The notes under the pieces: model-generated
The model's input: only the letters and a program-made list of their open reading frames with translations
Told to the model about the DNA's origin: nothing
Database searches by the model: none
In this document: piece after piece, positions 6,841 through 15,265 of the stretch
Numbering within the stretch: position 1 is the first letter of the stretch
How the letters are laid out: each line of letters opens with the position of its first letter
Origin: DSVZ01 sp037439785
Lineage (GTDB): Bacteria > Verrucomicrobiota > Verrucomicrobiia > Limisphaerales > J093
Assembly: GCA_037439785.1 (NCBI GenBank)
Contig: JBBIVJ010000024.1
Location: 1-64,000, forward strand
Reading direction: 5' to 3'
DNA length: 64,000 bases
Translations under genes and position numbers: made by a program

Positions 6841-8741
6841 TTCGCATGGTCAAATACCGGCGCCTCGCGGCGCTGTTGGGAGTGGTGGCCGTGGCCTATC
6901 TGGGGCTGGTGGTCTGGCTGTATTACCGCCAGGTGGTGCTGCATCCCCGCTTTGCCGCGCTCGGCCGGGAGAACCTGAATTACAAGAACGTCCAACCGGC
7001 CCGCCGCGGCAACCTCCTGGACCGTCGCGGAGTGGTGCTGGCCACCAGTGTGCCGGTCAAGACCGTCTGCGCCGACCCGGCCCTGGTGGCGCCGTATCGG
7101 GGGTTGCTGGCGCAGGTGCTGGCCCCGCTGCTCGAGATGCCCGCGGCGGTGCTCGAGCAGAAAATGGCTCCCCGCCTGATCCTGCGGGAGGTCCAGGGTA
7201 CCAACACCTACCTCACCAGTCGCTATGCCGTGCTGCGCCACAAGGTGCCGCTGGACCGCTGGCAGGCGATCACCCAGACCCTCGCCGGGCTGAGGTTCGG
7301 CGTGGACGAAAAACAGGCCGGCCGGCGCGTGACCCAGCAGCTCAAGGAACTGCGCGCCCGCGGCATCTACGCCCGCGATGCCTATCAGCGCCACTACCCC
7401 AACGGCACCCTCGCGGCGCAGGTGCTGGGTTTCGTGGCCTCGGGCGAAAGCGAGAAGGACGAGGGAACGGTGTTTGAAGACCACGGCGTGGCGGGGATCG
7501 AGGCCCAGTTCAACGAGCGGCTCAACGGCATGCATGGCTGGAGCACCCGTGAACACCGCATGCCCCCCAGCCCCGGCCTCGATGTGGTGCTGACGCTGGA
7601 CACCGGCATCCAGTTCATCGTCGAGACCGAACTGGCCCGCGCCGCCGAGCAGTGCCGGCCGACGGGGGCGGTCGCCGTGGTCCTGGCGCCACGCACCGGC
7701 GAAATCCTGGCCCTGGCCAGTTGGCCGACGTTTGACCCCGCCCGGCCGGGCGACGACGCCGCGGCCTTTCGCAACCGGGCCATCATGGACCAGCTCGAGC
7801 CCGGCTCGACCTTCAAAGGGCCCGGCCTGGCCCTGGCCCTCGAACACGGGGTGCTCCAACTCGAGGAACGGGTGCACTGCGAAAACGGTTACTGGCGCGA
7901 GGCCCGGCTACGGGACGCCCATCCCTACGGGGAACTGACCTTCCTGCAGGTGCTGGCCAAGTCCTCGAACATCGGGACGGCCAAAGGCGTGCGGCGGCTC
8001 GGACCGGAGCGGTTGTATGAAGGGCTGCGGGCGTTCGGCTTTGGGGCCCCCACGCTGGTGCCGTTGCCCGGGGAGGTCAGCGGCGTGTTGTGGCCGCCGC
8101 GCGCCTGGGATGGCCTGTCCCTCACGCGCATTCCCATTGGCCAGGGCGTGAGTGTCACGCCGCTGCAACTGGCCGTGGCCTACGCCGCGCTGGCCAATGG
8201 CGGTGTCCGCGTGCCGCCGCGGCTGGTCAGTCACCTCGCCGCGGCCGACGGCCGCCTCGTGGCCACCTACCCGGTCGAGCCTCCCCGCCGCGTGGTGCGG
8301 GAATCGGTGGCGGCGGAGATGACGCGGGCCCTCAAGGCGGTGGTCTCGCCGGAAGGCACCGGCAAGCGCGCCCGCCTCGAACACTACCAGGTGGCGGGCA
8401 AGACCGGCACGGCCCAGGTCTCCGCCGGCCGCCAGGGCTACAAACCGGGCAGGTACTACGCCTCCTTTGTGGGTTATCTGCCGGCCGAGCGGCCGGAGGT
8501 CTGTATTCTGGTGGGCTTCCTCGAGCCGTCACTCCGCCAGGGCTACGAGGGCGGCGCGCTGGCGGCGCCGGTCTTTGCCGCCATCGCGGCCCGCGTGGCC
8601 AACTATCTGCGCCTCGAGCCGGACCTCGTGCCCGAGCCGGACCCTGAAGGACCGGCCCGGCTGACCGTCACCCGTACCCTGGCCTGGCAACGGGCGGGCT
8701 TGCCCGCCCCCCCCTTGCCCCCCCGCGCTGCCTCCCGATGA
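6837..8741 (+). CDS. ftsI: Division-specific peptidoglycan transpeptidase (FtsI/PBP3 class B)
   Basis: 634 residues: an N-terminal membrane anchor (about 10-30), the class B dimerisation region starting at PARRGNLLDRRGVVLA, then the transpeptidase domain. All three active-site motifs are present: SxxK as S324-T-F-K327 in EPGSTFK, SxN as SSN at 376-378, and KTG at 522-524 in VAGKTGTAQ. It cross-links septal peptidoglycan together with FtsW. It is slightly longer than most FtsI, with an inserted region around residues 100-170. There is no PASTA domain. Both ends overlap neighbours by 4 bases, indicating translational coupling. Confidence 0.93.
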   Translation: MIRMVKYRRLAALLGVVAVAYLGLVVWLYYRQVVLHPRFAALGRENLNYKNVQPARRGNLLDRRGVVLATSVPVKTVCADPALVAPYRGLLAQVLAPLLEMPAAVLEQKMAPRLILREVQGTNTYLTSRYAVLRHKVPLDRWQAITQTLAGLRFGVDEKQAGRRVTQQLKELRARGIYARDAYQRHYPNGTLAAQVLGFVASGESEKDEGTVFEDHGVAGIEAQFNERLNGMHGWSTREHRMPPSPGLDVVLTLDTGIQFIVETELARAAEQCRPTGAVAVVLAPRTGEILALASWPTFDPARPGDDAAAFRNRAIMDQLEPGSTFKGPGLALALEHGVLQLEERVHCENGYWREARLRDAHPYGELTFLQVLAKSSNIGTAKGVRRLGPERLYEGLRAFGFGAPTLVPLPGEVSGVLWPPRAWDGLSLTRIPIGQGVSVTPLQLAVAYAALANGGVRVPPRLVSHLAAADGRLVATYPVEPPRRVVRESVAAEMTRALKAVVSPEGTGKRARLEHYQVAGKTGTAQVSAGRQGYKPGRYYASFVGYLPAERPEVCILVGFLEPSLRQGYEGGALAAPVFAAIAARVANYLRLEPDLVPEPDPEGPARLTVTRTLAWQRAGLPAPPLPPRAASR

Positions 8742-10267
8742 AAACGTCCCTCCCTCTCCGCCAACTCGTCCACGGTGTCCACCCCTTGCGGGTGTGGGGC
8801 CGTCTGGACTCGCCCGTGATTGGCCTGGCCTGCGACGCGCGGCACGTCGAACGGGGGTCGGTGTTCTTCGCCGTACCCGACGCCAGCGGGTGGGTGGCGC
8901 CGGAGGCGATCCCGGATGCAATCGAGCGCGGGGCCGCCGCCATCGTATGCGAACAGGGCGGGGGATTGCCGCACTACCGCACCACCTGCATCCGCGTGGC
9001 CGACTGCCGCCGTGCCCTGGCCCGGGCGGCGGCGCGGTACTTTGGCGAACCCAGCCGGCGATTGCAGGTGGTGGTGGTGACGGGCTGTACGGACCGGGTG
9101 AGTGTGGCCCATCTGCTGGCGGCGGTGCTGCGCGCGGCCGGCATTGCCACCGGTCTGGTGACCAGCCGGGAGTGTCAGTTGGGCCTGCGAACCCTCGGCC
9201 CCTGGGCGGAGCGCATCGAGCCTCTGGATGTCCAGGAGCGCCTGGCGGAAATGGGGCGTGCCGGCTGCCGGGCGGCGGTGCTCGAGCTGCCACCCCAGGC
9301 CGTGGCCCGCGGCAGCCTGACCGCCACCGAGCTGGACACGCTCCTGGTCACCGCATTGGCCCCTGCCGCCGCCGGGACCGAGGGGCCGTCCGCGGCCTCC
9401 GGGCCGGGCTTCAACGGCGAGGCGGGACTGCAATTTCGCAAGGGCGGCGGCGGCTGGTGGTATCTGGAGGACGCCCTGGCGGGGCGGGCGGTGGCGGGGG
9501 CCGGTCCGGCCCTGCGCGTGCGGTACGGGAGCGGCCGCGGCGGGCTGTTCCGCGTGCTTCGCGCGCAGGGGGACCTCCAGGGGACCCGCCTGCAATTGAG
9601 CAGCGGCGAGGGCGTCAGTCGCGAAATCCACGTGCCCCTGCCCGGCCGTGAGGTGGCCCGCGCGGCGGTGGCGGTGCTGGCGGCGGCGCACGGCTGGAAG
9701 TTGCCCGAGGCGGCCGTGCTCCGCGGGCTGGCGCACGCCACGCCCGTTCCCGGCCGGCTCGAACCGGTGCGGGAGGGGGCGGCGGGTGGCTTCCAGGTTT
9801 TGGTGGATGCCACGCCGACCCTGGCCGATTTTGAGGCCACATTGCAGGAGCTGCGCGATCTGACCCCCGGCCGGCTGCGGGTGCTGATCGGCTGCGGGGC
9901 GCGGCACCCGGTGGCGACGCGGTCCCTGTGGGGCGAAGTGGCGGGCCGGTGGACGGACGAGGTGGTGGTGACCGACGACAACCCGGCACATGAACCACCC
10001 CGCCTGCTGGCGGCGGCCGTGGTGGCCGGTTGCGCGCGTGTCAGCGGCCGCCCCCCGCCCTATGTGCCGGACCGCCGGGAGGCCATGGCCGCGCTGCTGG
10101 CACGGGCTCAAGCCGGGGACTGCGTGTTGCTGGCCGGCAAGGGACATCTCGGCGTGCAGGCGGTGGGCGGGTGCGTGGTGCCGTTTGACGACCGCGAGCA
10201 GGCCGCGGCCCTGCTGGGGCAGCGCTCGTTCCGGCCGCGGCCGGGGCTCGCCACGGCGGAGAAGTGA
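8738..10267 (+). CDS. MurE-like Mur ligase homologue lacking catalytic motifs (probable pseudoenzyme)
   Basis: The 509-residue protein occupies the murE place and aligns with MurE over its three domains: CDARHVERGSVFFAV at the N-terminus, GRLEPV in the middle, LIGCG, VTDDNP and LLAGKGH at the C-terminus. The catalytic residues are gone. The ATP P-loop GTNGKTT is replaced by GCTDRVS (about 116-122). The VSSHGL segment is ELPPQAV (183-189). The HLDYHG segment and the carbamylated-Lys region are missing. DYAHTPDA is DATPTLAD (357-364), and the DNPR motif is DNPA. It therefore should not ligate a diamino acid to UDP-MurNAc-dipeptide. The frame is long, intact and coupled to its neighbours by 4-base overlaps, so it appears to be maintained. 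A structural or regulatory role is inference. Confidence 0.85.
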   Translation: MKTSLPLRQLVHGVHPLRVWGRLDSPVIGLACDARHVERGSVFFAVPDASGWVAPEAIPDAIERGAAAIVCEQGGGLPHYRTTCIRVADCRRALARAAARYFGEPSRRLQVVVVTGCTDRVSVAHLLAAVLRAAGIATGLVTSRECQLGLRTLGPWAERIEPLDVQERLAEMGRAGCRAAVLELPPQAVARGSLTATELDTLLVTALAPAAAGTEGPSAASGPGFNGEAGLQFRKGGGGWWYLEDALAGRAVAGAGPALRVRYGSGRGGLFRVLRAQGDLQGTRLQLSSGEGVSREIHVPLPGREVARAAVAVLAAAHGWKLPEAAVLRGLAHATPVPGRLEPVREGAAGGFQVLVDATPTLADFEATLQELRDLTPGRLRVLIGCGARHPVATRSLWGEVAGRWTDEVVVTDDNPAHEPPRLLAAAVVAGCARVSGRPPPYVPDRREAMAALLARAQAGDCVLLAGKGHLGVQAVGGCVVPFDDREQAAALLGQRSFRPRPGLATAEK

Positions 10268-11712
10268 ACATGGAAGCGCGGGACCTCCAGAGCCTGGCGC
10301 GTGATTGCGGGGGCGCGCTGCACGCGGCGCCCGCGACCGGGGGCGTGGTGCGGCGCGTGTGCACGGACTCGCGCGCCGTCCGGCCGGGGGACTTGTTTGT
10401 GTGTCTGGTGGGCGAACGTTTTGACGGCCACGCCTACGCGGCAGAGGCCTTGCAGCGCGGAGCGGTGGCGGTGCTCGGCGAGCCGGACCGGCTGGCGGGG
10501 CTGCCGGCGACGGCGCCGCGGATTCTGGTGGTGGACAGCCGCCGGGCGCTGGGCCGGTTGGCGGCGGCGCACCGGCGCCGGTTTCCCGGACCGGTGGTGG
10601 CGGTGGCGGGGTCCAACGGCAAGACCACCACCAAGGAATTGCTGGCGGCGGCGTTGCGTACCGGGGGCGCGGTGGTGGCCAGCCCGGCCAGTTACAACAA
10701 CGACATCGGCGTGCCGCTGACGTTGCTGGAGCTGGAGCCGGTGCACCGGGCGGCGGTGGTCGAGGTGGGCACCAATCATCCCGGCGAACTGGCGTCGCTG
10801 TTGGCGATGGCCCGGCCGACGCACGGCGTGTTGACGCGGTTGGGGCGGGAGCATCTCGAGTTTTTTGGCGACCTGGAGGGGGTGATTGCCGAAGAGGCCC
10901 GGCTGGCGGCGGCGCTGCCCCCGGAGGGGACCCTGTTGCTGGCGGGGGATGGTCCGGGGGTGGAAGCCGTGGCGGCGCGCACCCTGGCCCGGGTGGTCCG
11001 CGCGGGCTGGGGGGCGGAAAATGACTGGCAGGCCACGGCGGCGGCGGTCAGCGAATGGGGCACGTGGTTCACGGTGCGGGCGCCGCAGGCGGAATGGAGC
11101 GGAGAATACCGGCTGCAGTTGGTGGGGCGGCACCAGGTGGAGAATGCCCTGCTGGTCCTGGCCGCGTGTGCCGCCCTGGGGTTGGAGCGCGAGCCGGTGG
11201 CGGCCGCCCTGGCGGCGACGCGTCCGGCCCCGCACCGTCTGGAGGTGCACGCGGTGGCCGGCGTGCGCATTCTGGACGACACGTACAATGCCAACCCGGA
11301 TTCGATGCGCGCGGCACTCGAGGTCTTGCGGGATGTGGGGGCGCCCGGACGCCGCTGGGCGTTGTTGGGGGACATGGGTGAGCAGGGGCCGGCGGCGGAG
11401 GCGGGGCATGCGGAGATGGGGCGGGCGGCGGTGGCGGCCGGGGTGGACCGCCTGGTGGTCATCGGCCGCTGGGCCGGTGCCTACGCGGCGGGGGCGGGTG
11501 GGGCGCAAACGTTCCCCGCCGGGGCGGAGGCGGCCGCGGCCGCGGCGGTGTTGGCGGAGGTGCGGGCAGGGGACGTGGTGTTGGTGAAGGCATCGCGGGC
11601 GGCACGGCTGGAGCGGGTGGTCGAGGCCCTGGTGCAGGGCTTGACGGCGCGGACGAGCGGGGCGGGGACGGGAACAGCCGCGGAGAGGACGGAGGCATGC
11701 TTTACTACCTGA
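10264..11712 (+). CDS. murF: UDP-MurNAc-tripeptide--D-Ala-D-Ala ligase
   Basis: The 482-residue protein has an N-terminal MurF domain (TDSRAVRPGDLFVCLVGERF), an intact P-loop VVAVAGSNGKTTTKELL, YNNDIGVPLTLL, EVGTNHPGE and the C-terminal DTYNANPDSMRAAL with LGDMGEQG. It adds D-Ala-D-Ala to the UDP-MurNAc-tripeptide in the cytosol. The intact motifs contrast with the degraded MurE-like protein just upstream. The GTG at 10264 overlaps the previous stop (GTGA); an ATG at 10270 is an alternative. The 3' end overlaps mraY by 16 bases. Confidence 0.95.
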   Translation: MNMEARDLQSLARDCGGALHAAPATGGVVRRVCTDSRAVRPGDLFVCLVGERFDGHAYAAEALQRGAVAVLGEPDRLAGLPATAPRILVVDSRRALGRLAAAHRRRFPGPVVAVAGSNGKTTTKELLAAALRTGGAVVASPASYNNDIGVPLTLLELEPVHRAAVVEVGTNHPGELASLLAMARPTHGVLTRLGREHLEFFGDLEGVIAEEARLAAALPPEGTLLLAGDGPGVEAVAARTLARVVRAGWGAENDWQATAAAVSEWGTWFTVRAPQAEWSGEYRLQLVGRHQVENALLVLAACAALGLEREPVAAALAATRPAPHRLEVHAVAGVRILDDTYNANPDSMRAALEVLRDVGAPGRRWALLGDMGEQGPAAEAGHAEMGRAAVAAGVDRLVVIGRWAGAYAAGAGGAQTFPAGAEAAAAAAVLAEVRAGDVVLVKASRAARLERVVEALVQGLTARTSGAGTGTAAERTEACFTT

Positions 11713-12848
11713 GCCAGTACCTGCTGGAACAGACCCGGGGCACGGAACTGGGCGACTGGATTTCCGGCCTGCGGGTCTTTCGCTACCTCACCTTCCGGGC
11801 GGCGGGGGCGGCGGCGACGGCGTTGCTGCTGAGTTTGTGGCTGGGGCCGCGGGTGATCGCCTGGCTGCGGCGGATGAATTTCGGCGAGCATTACCAGTCC
11901 CGCGCGGCGCAGCACGGGGCCGGGGCGACAGCGGGGGCGCCGGACAAGCGGGGGACGCCCACGATGGGCGGGGTGCTGATCGTGCTGGTGATCGAGGTGA
12001 CGGTGGTGCTCTGGACGCAGGTGAATTATCTGGTGGCGCTGACGCTGCTGCCCCTGTTCGGGCTGGCGGTGGTGGGGTTTTACGACGATTACACCAAGGT
12101 CACGCGCCGGAGCGGTGACGGCGTGCGCGCGCGGGTCAAGTTGGGGGCCCAGGCGGCCCTGGGGCTGTTCATTGCGGGGTACCTGTGGTCGCTGCCCTCG
12201 ACGCAGGCGTTGATCACGGACGTGCGGGTGCCGTTTGTGAAGGTACCGGTGTGGAGCGGGGTGGCCTGGCTGGGCGGGGCCATCACGGTGTTGACGATCA
12301 TGGGCAGCTCGAACGCCGTGAACCTGACCGATGGCCTGGACGGTCTGGCGGCGGGGTGCACGCTGATCGTGGCGGGGGTGTTCGTGGTGCTGAGCTACGT
12401 GGCCGGGCACGCCCTGTTCGCCGAGTACCTCCAGGTGCCCTACCTGCCGGGGTCGGGGGAGCTGACGGTGGTGTGTGCGGCGATTTTCGGTGCCTGCCTG
12501 GGGTTTTTGTGGTTCAACTGCCATCCGGCGGAGGTGTTCATGGGGGACACCGGCTCGCTGGCCCTGGGGGGGGTGCTGGGGATCATTGCCGTGCTGATCC
12601 ACCAGCCGCTGGTGCTGTTCATCGCGGGGGGGGTGTTTGTGGCGGAGGCGGTGTCGGTTATGCTCCAGGTCGGCTGGTGCAAATACACCCGGCGCCGGTT
12701 CGGTGAGGGGCGGCGCCTGTTCCTGATGGCGCCCCTGCACCACCACTTCCAGAAGCGCGGCTGGCCGGAGTCCAAGGTGACCATGCGCTTTTACATCCTC
12801 GGGGTCTTGTGTGGGGTGGCGGCTCTGGCCACCTTGAAACTGCGATGA
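11697..12848 (+). CDS. mraY: Phospho-MurNAc-pentapeptide translocase
   Basis: 383 residues with about ten membrane segments and the MraY signatures: GTPTMGGVLI, the catalytic DDYTK, NLTDGLDGLAAG, GDTGSLALGG and the histidine motif LHHHFQKRGWPE. It transfers phospho-MurNAc-pentapeptide to undecaprenyl phosphate to make lipid I at the inner membrane. The start ATG lies within the end of murF. Downstream, where murD normally lies, there is a 436-base gap and then a LysM gene. Confidence 0.96.
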   Translation: MLYYLSQYLLEQTRGTELGDWISGLRVFRYLTFRAAGAAATALLLSLWLGPRVIAWLRRMNFGEHYQSRAAQHGAGATAGAPDKRGTPTMGGVLIVLVIEVTVVLWTQVNYLVALTLLPLFGLAVVGFYDDYTKVTRRSGDGVRARVKLGAQAALGLFIAGYLWSLPSTQALITDVRVPFVKVPVWSGVAWLGGAITVLTIMGSSNAVNLTDGLDGLAAGCTLIVAGVFVVLSYVAGHALFAEYLQVPYLPGSGELTVVCAAIFGACLGFLWFNCHPAEVFMGDTGSLALGGVLGIIAVLIHQPLVLFIAGGVFVAEAVSVMLQVGWCKYTRRRFGEGRRLFLMAPLHHHFQKRGWPESKVTMRFYILGVLCGVAALATLKLR

Positions 12849-13284
12849 ACCTCCTGGTCTGCCGGACGATTCTTTCGCGCGGGCCGCACGCCGCGGGCGG
12901 GCGGGGACGAAAAGGTGTCTCCGGTGGGTTTGTCGCTTGCCGGAGGGGAGGGGGGTTGTTACAAGCGGTCTTCGAGACAGGGGTGGGCTGGTCCTCCGGT
13001 GAAAAGGTCCGGCTGACCCCGGATTGCCCGCGCTGCAACCCATTTTCTCAGGCCGGGCAACGGGGCGGGTTTTTTCAGCGGACCGCGCCGCCGAGTGGCT
13101 GTGCTGGCCGGAGCGGCTCATTCCCTGTCTCCGTCAGACTCCCGGCCGGAGTCGGGCGAGCCCTGGAGGACCGCCCCCGGCCGGGAAGCGCCCGTCCGAA
13201 TTTGCCGGGGGATTTGGCGAGGGCGAATCCCGCGGCAACAACTCAACTCCCCTCGACCTGCCTGCCCGTCAACCCATCGCCGCC
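12849..13284 (+). other. Gap in the usual murD position
   Basis: 436 bases without a recognisable gene. Translations in all frames show no Mur-ligase motif, so there is no visible murD remnant. The region contains a possible terminator (13024-13075) and presumably the promoter of the following LysM gene, though no convincing hexamers were seen. Confidence 0.55.
13024..13075 (+). terminator. Possible terminator after mraY
   Basis: CCCGC (13027-13031) can pair with GCGGG (13065-13069) directly before a run of six T (13070-13075). TTGCCCG (13024-13030) can alternatively pair with CGGGCAA (13054-13060). The stem is imperfect with a long interior loop, so this is weak. If real, it would split the dcw cluster into two transcripts. 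Confidence 0.3.
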
Positions 13285-14073
13285 ATGAACACTCCGTCGC
13301 CGTTGCAACCGCTGGGGCGCGCTCCCAGTTCCGGCCATTCCTCCTGGAACCTGGCCATCGTCATCATCGTCACCCTGCACGTCGTCTTCTTTGCCGGCCT
13401 GCTGCAGCAGGGCTGCCGTCGGCCCACGAGCGAGACGGCGGGCACCACCAACCTGGGACTGACCCCCACCCAGCCCACCAACGCGGCCTCCGACGCCTTC
13501 GCCGGTTACGCGCCGCCGTACACACCGCCGGCCACCACGCCGGAGCCCACCAACCTCGACGCCTACACGCCGCCCGCCGCGGTGGACACCAATTTCCTGC
13601 CGGCGGCGACCACAGTTCCCACCAGTTACTGGGCCAACGCCACCTTCCAGCCCACCAACCTCGTCACCACCCCGGAGCCGGCGCCGGTGCCGGCCCCGAC
13701 CACCTTCACCGAGCACAAGATCGCGGCGGGTGACACCCCCGCCCGCATCGCCCGCAAGTACAGCCTCACCCTGGACCAGTTGCGGGAGGCCAACCCGGAC
13801 ATGAATGACCGCCGCCTCCAGATTGGCCAAACCCTCCGCATCCCCGCCCCCGCCCCGCGCGTCACCGCCGCGGCGACGCCCGAGGCCGCCACGGGCGAGA
13901 CGGTGCATGTGGTCCAAGCCGGCGAGACCCTCACCCGCATCGCTGCCCGTTACGGCACCACCGTCCAGGAGCTGCGCCGGTACAACAACCTCCGCACCGA
14001 CCGCATCCTGGTGCAACAGCGTCTGAAAATCCCGCCGACGGCGGCCAAGGCCCACGCCGCGCCCCAACCCTGA
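13285..14073 (+). CDS. Membrane-anchored protein with two LysM domains
   Basis: 262 residues: a short cytoplasmic part, a membrane anchor (about 23-42, WNLAIVIIVTLHVVFFAGL), a long Thr/Pro-rich linker, and two LysM repeats. The first is EHKIAAGDTPARIARKYSLT...IGQTLRIP, the second VHVVQAGETLTRIAARYGTT...VQQRLKIP. LysM binds the GlcNAc backbone of peptidoglycan, so the protein probably tethers to the wall. It sits between mraY and ftsW, in the place of murD. A cysteine after the anchor (QQGC) is not a good lipobox. The ATG at 13285 is chosen because the upstream frame has no homology. Confidence 0.85.
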   Translation: MNTPSPLQPLGRAPSSGHSSWNLAIVIIVTLHVVFFAGLLQQGCRRPTSETAGTTNLGLTPTQPTNAASDAFAGYAPPYTPPATTPEPTNLDAYTPPAAVDTNFLPAATTVPTSYWANATFQPTNLVTTPEPAPVPAPTTFTEHKIAAGDTPARIARKYSLTLDQLREANPDMNDRRLQIGQTLRIPAPAPRVTAAATPEAATGETVHVVQAGETLTRIAARYGTTVQELRRYNNLRTDRILVQQRLKIPPTAAKAHAAPQP

Positions 14074-14128
14074 ACGCCTGGCGCAGGGGCGGTTCCCGCC
14101 CGCACCCCCTGCCTCCCCGCTGCCGCGC

Positions 14129-15265
14129 ATGAAAGCCGTTTCAACCCTCCTGGTGATGGTGGTGCTGGCCCTGACCTGCCTGGGGCTGGTGGTGCAGTAC
14201 AGCCTGAGCCCGGACGGGAGCAGTTGGCGGTTTTTGTCGCGGCAGTTGCTGGGGGCGGGGCTGGGGTTGGTGCTGGCGGCGGGGGTGGCGTTCGTGCTGC
14301 CCTACGCCTGGCTGGAACGGCTGGCATGGGTGGCGCTGGGCCTGACCCTGGTGCTGTTGGTAATGGTGCTGCTGCCGCTGCCCATCTGCCATCGGGCCAA
14401 TGGCGCCCAGCGGTGGTTCCGCGTGGGTGGCGTTCAGTTCCAGCCCTCCGACCTGGCCAAAATCACCCTGCTGCTGGCGCTGGCGCGGTACGCCGCCCGG
14501 GCACGGGCGGACATGGCCTCCTTCAGGGGGGGCGTGGTCCTGCCGGCTCTGATCATCGGCCCCGTGCTGGGGTTGATCTTCTTCGAGCCGGACTGGGGGA
14601 CGGCGTTGATGCTGGGCGGGGTGAGCGCGGGGGTGCTGCTGGTGGCGGGGGTGCGCTGGCGGTACTTTCTGCCGCCGGTGGTGGCGGGTCTGGGGGCGAT
14701 GGCGGTGCTGATCATCCTGAACCCAACCCGCTCGGACCGGCTGTACAGTTGGCTCCACGTTGAGGAGACCCGCCTCGATACCGGCCATCAGGTGTGGCAG
14801 TCGTGGATCGCACTGGGGGCGGGAGGCCTGACCGGCGTCGGTTTCGACCGGAGCACGCAGAAGCGCATCGTGCCCGAGGCGCACAACGACTTCGTGTTCG
14901 CCATCGTGGGCGAGGAGTTCGGCTTTGTCGGCTCGGTGCTGCTGATCGCGCTGTACCTGCTGCTGTTCGGCTGCGGGGGCTACATCGCCTGGCGGGCACC
15001 GGACTCCTTCGGCACGTTTCTGGCCACCGGCCTGACCTTCCTGGTGGGGGTGCAGGCGCTGTGCAACATCGCCGTGGTGTCCGGCGCGCTGCCGAACAAG
15101 GGGCTGTCCCTGCCATTCCTCAGCTACGGCGGCTCCGGCCTGATGATGTCGCTGGTGGTCATGGGGCTGCTGTTGCGCGTGGCACGCGCGGCGGTGGAAC
15201 AGCCGCGGGAGGAGGCCGCCGATCTGGTGCTCGGCCCGATCCCGGAGACCGCGGGGGCCTCATGA
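14129..15265 (+). CDS. ftsW: Septal peptidoglycan polymerase FtsW (SEDS family)
   Basis: 378 residues with about ten membrane helices and SEDS motifs: NGAQRWFRVGGVQFQPSDLAKI, EPDWGTALML, the catalytic-loop region HNDFVFAIVGEEFGFVGS, and SYGGSGLMMSLVVMGLLL. It polymerises lipid II into glycan strands with FtsI at the division septum. Length is normal. The stop overlaps the murG start (ATGA). Confidence 0.94.
   Translation: MKAVSTLLVMVVLALTCLGLVVQYSLSPDGSSWRFLSRQLLGAGLGLVLAAGVAFVLPYAWLERLAWVALGLTLVLLVMVLLPLPICHRANGAQRWFRVGGVQFQPSDLAKITLLLALARYAARARADMASFRGGVVLPALIIGPVLGLIFFEPDWGTALMLGGVSAGVLLVAGVRWRYFLPPVVAGLGAMAVLIILNPTRSDRLYSWLHVEETRLDTGHQVWQSWIALGAGGLTGVGFDRSTQKRIVPEAHNDFVFAIVGEEFGFVGSVLLIALYLLLFGCGGYIAWRAPDSFGTFLATGLTFLVGVQALCNIAVVSGALPNKGLSLPFLSYGGSGLMMSLVVMGLLLRVARAAVEQPREEAADLVLGPIPETAGAS

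Noticed and set aside
12849..13284. A murD remnant between mraY and lysM
   Set aside because: No frame shows a Mur-ligase P-loop or other motif, and the space is only 436 bases.
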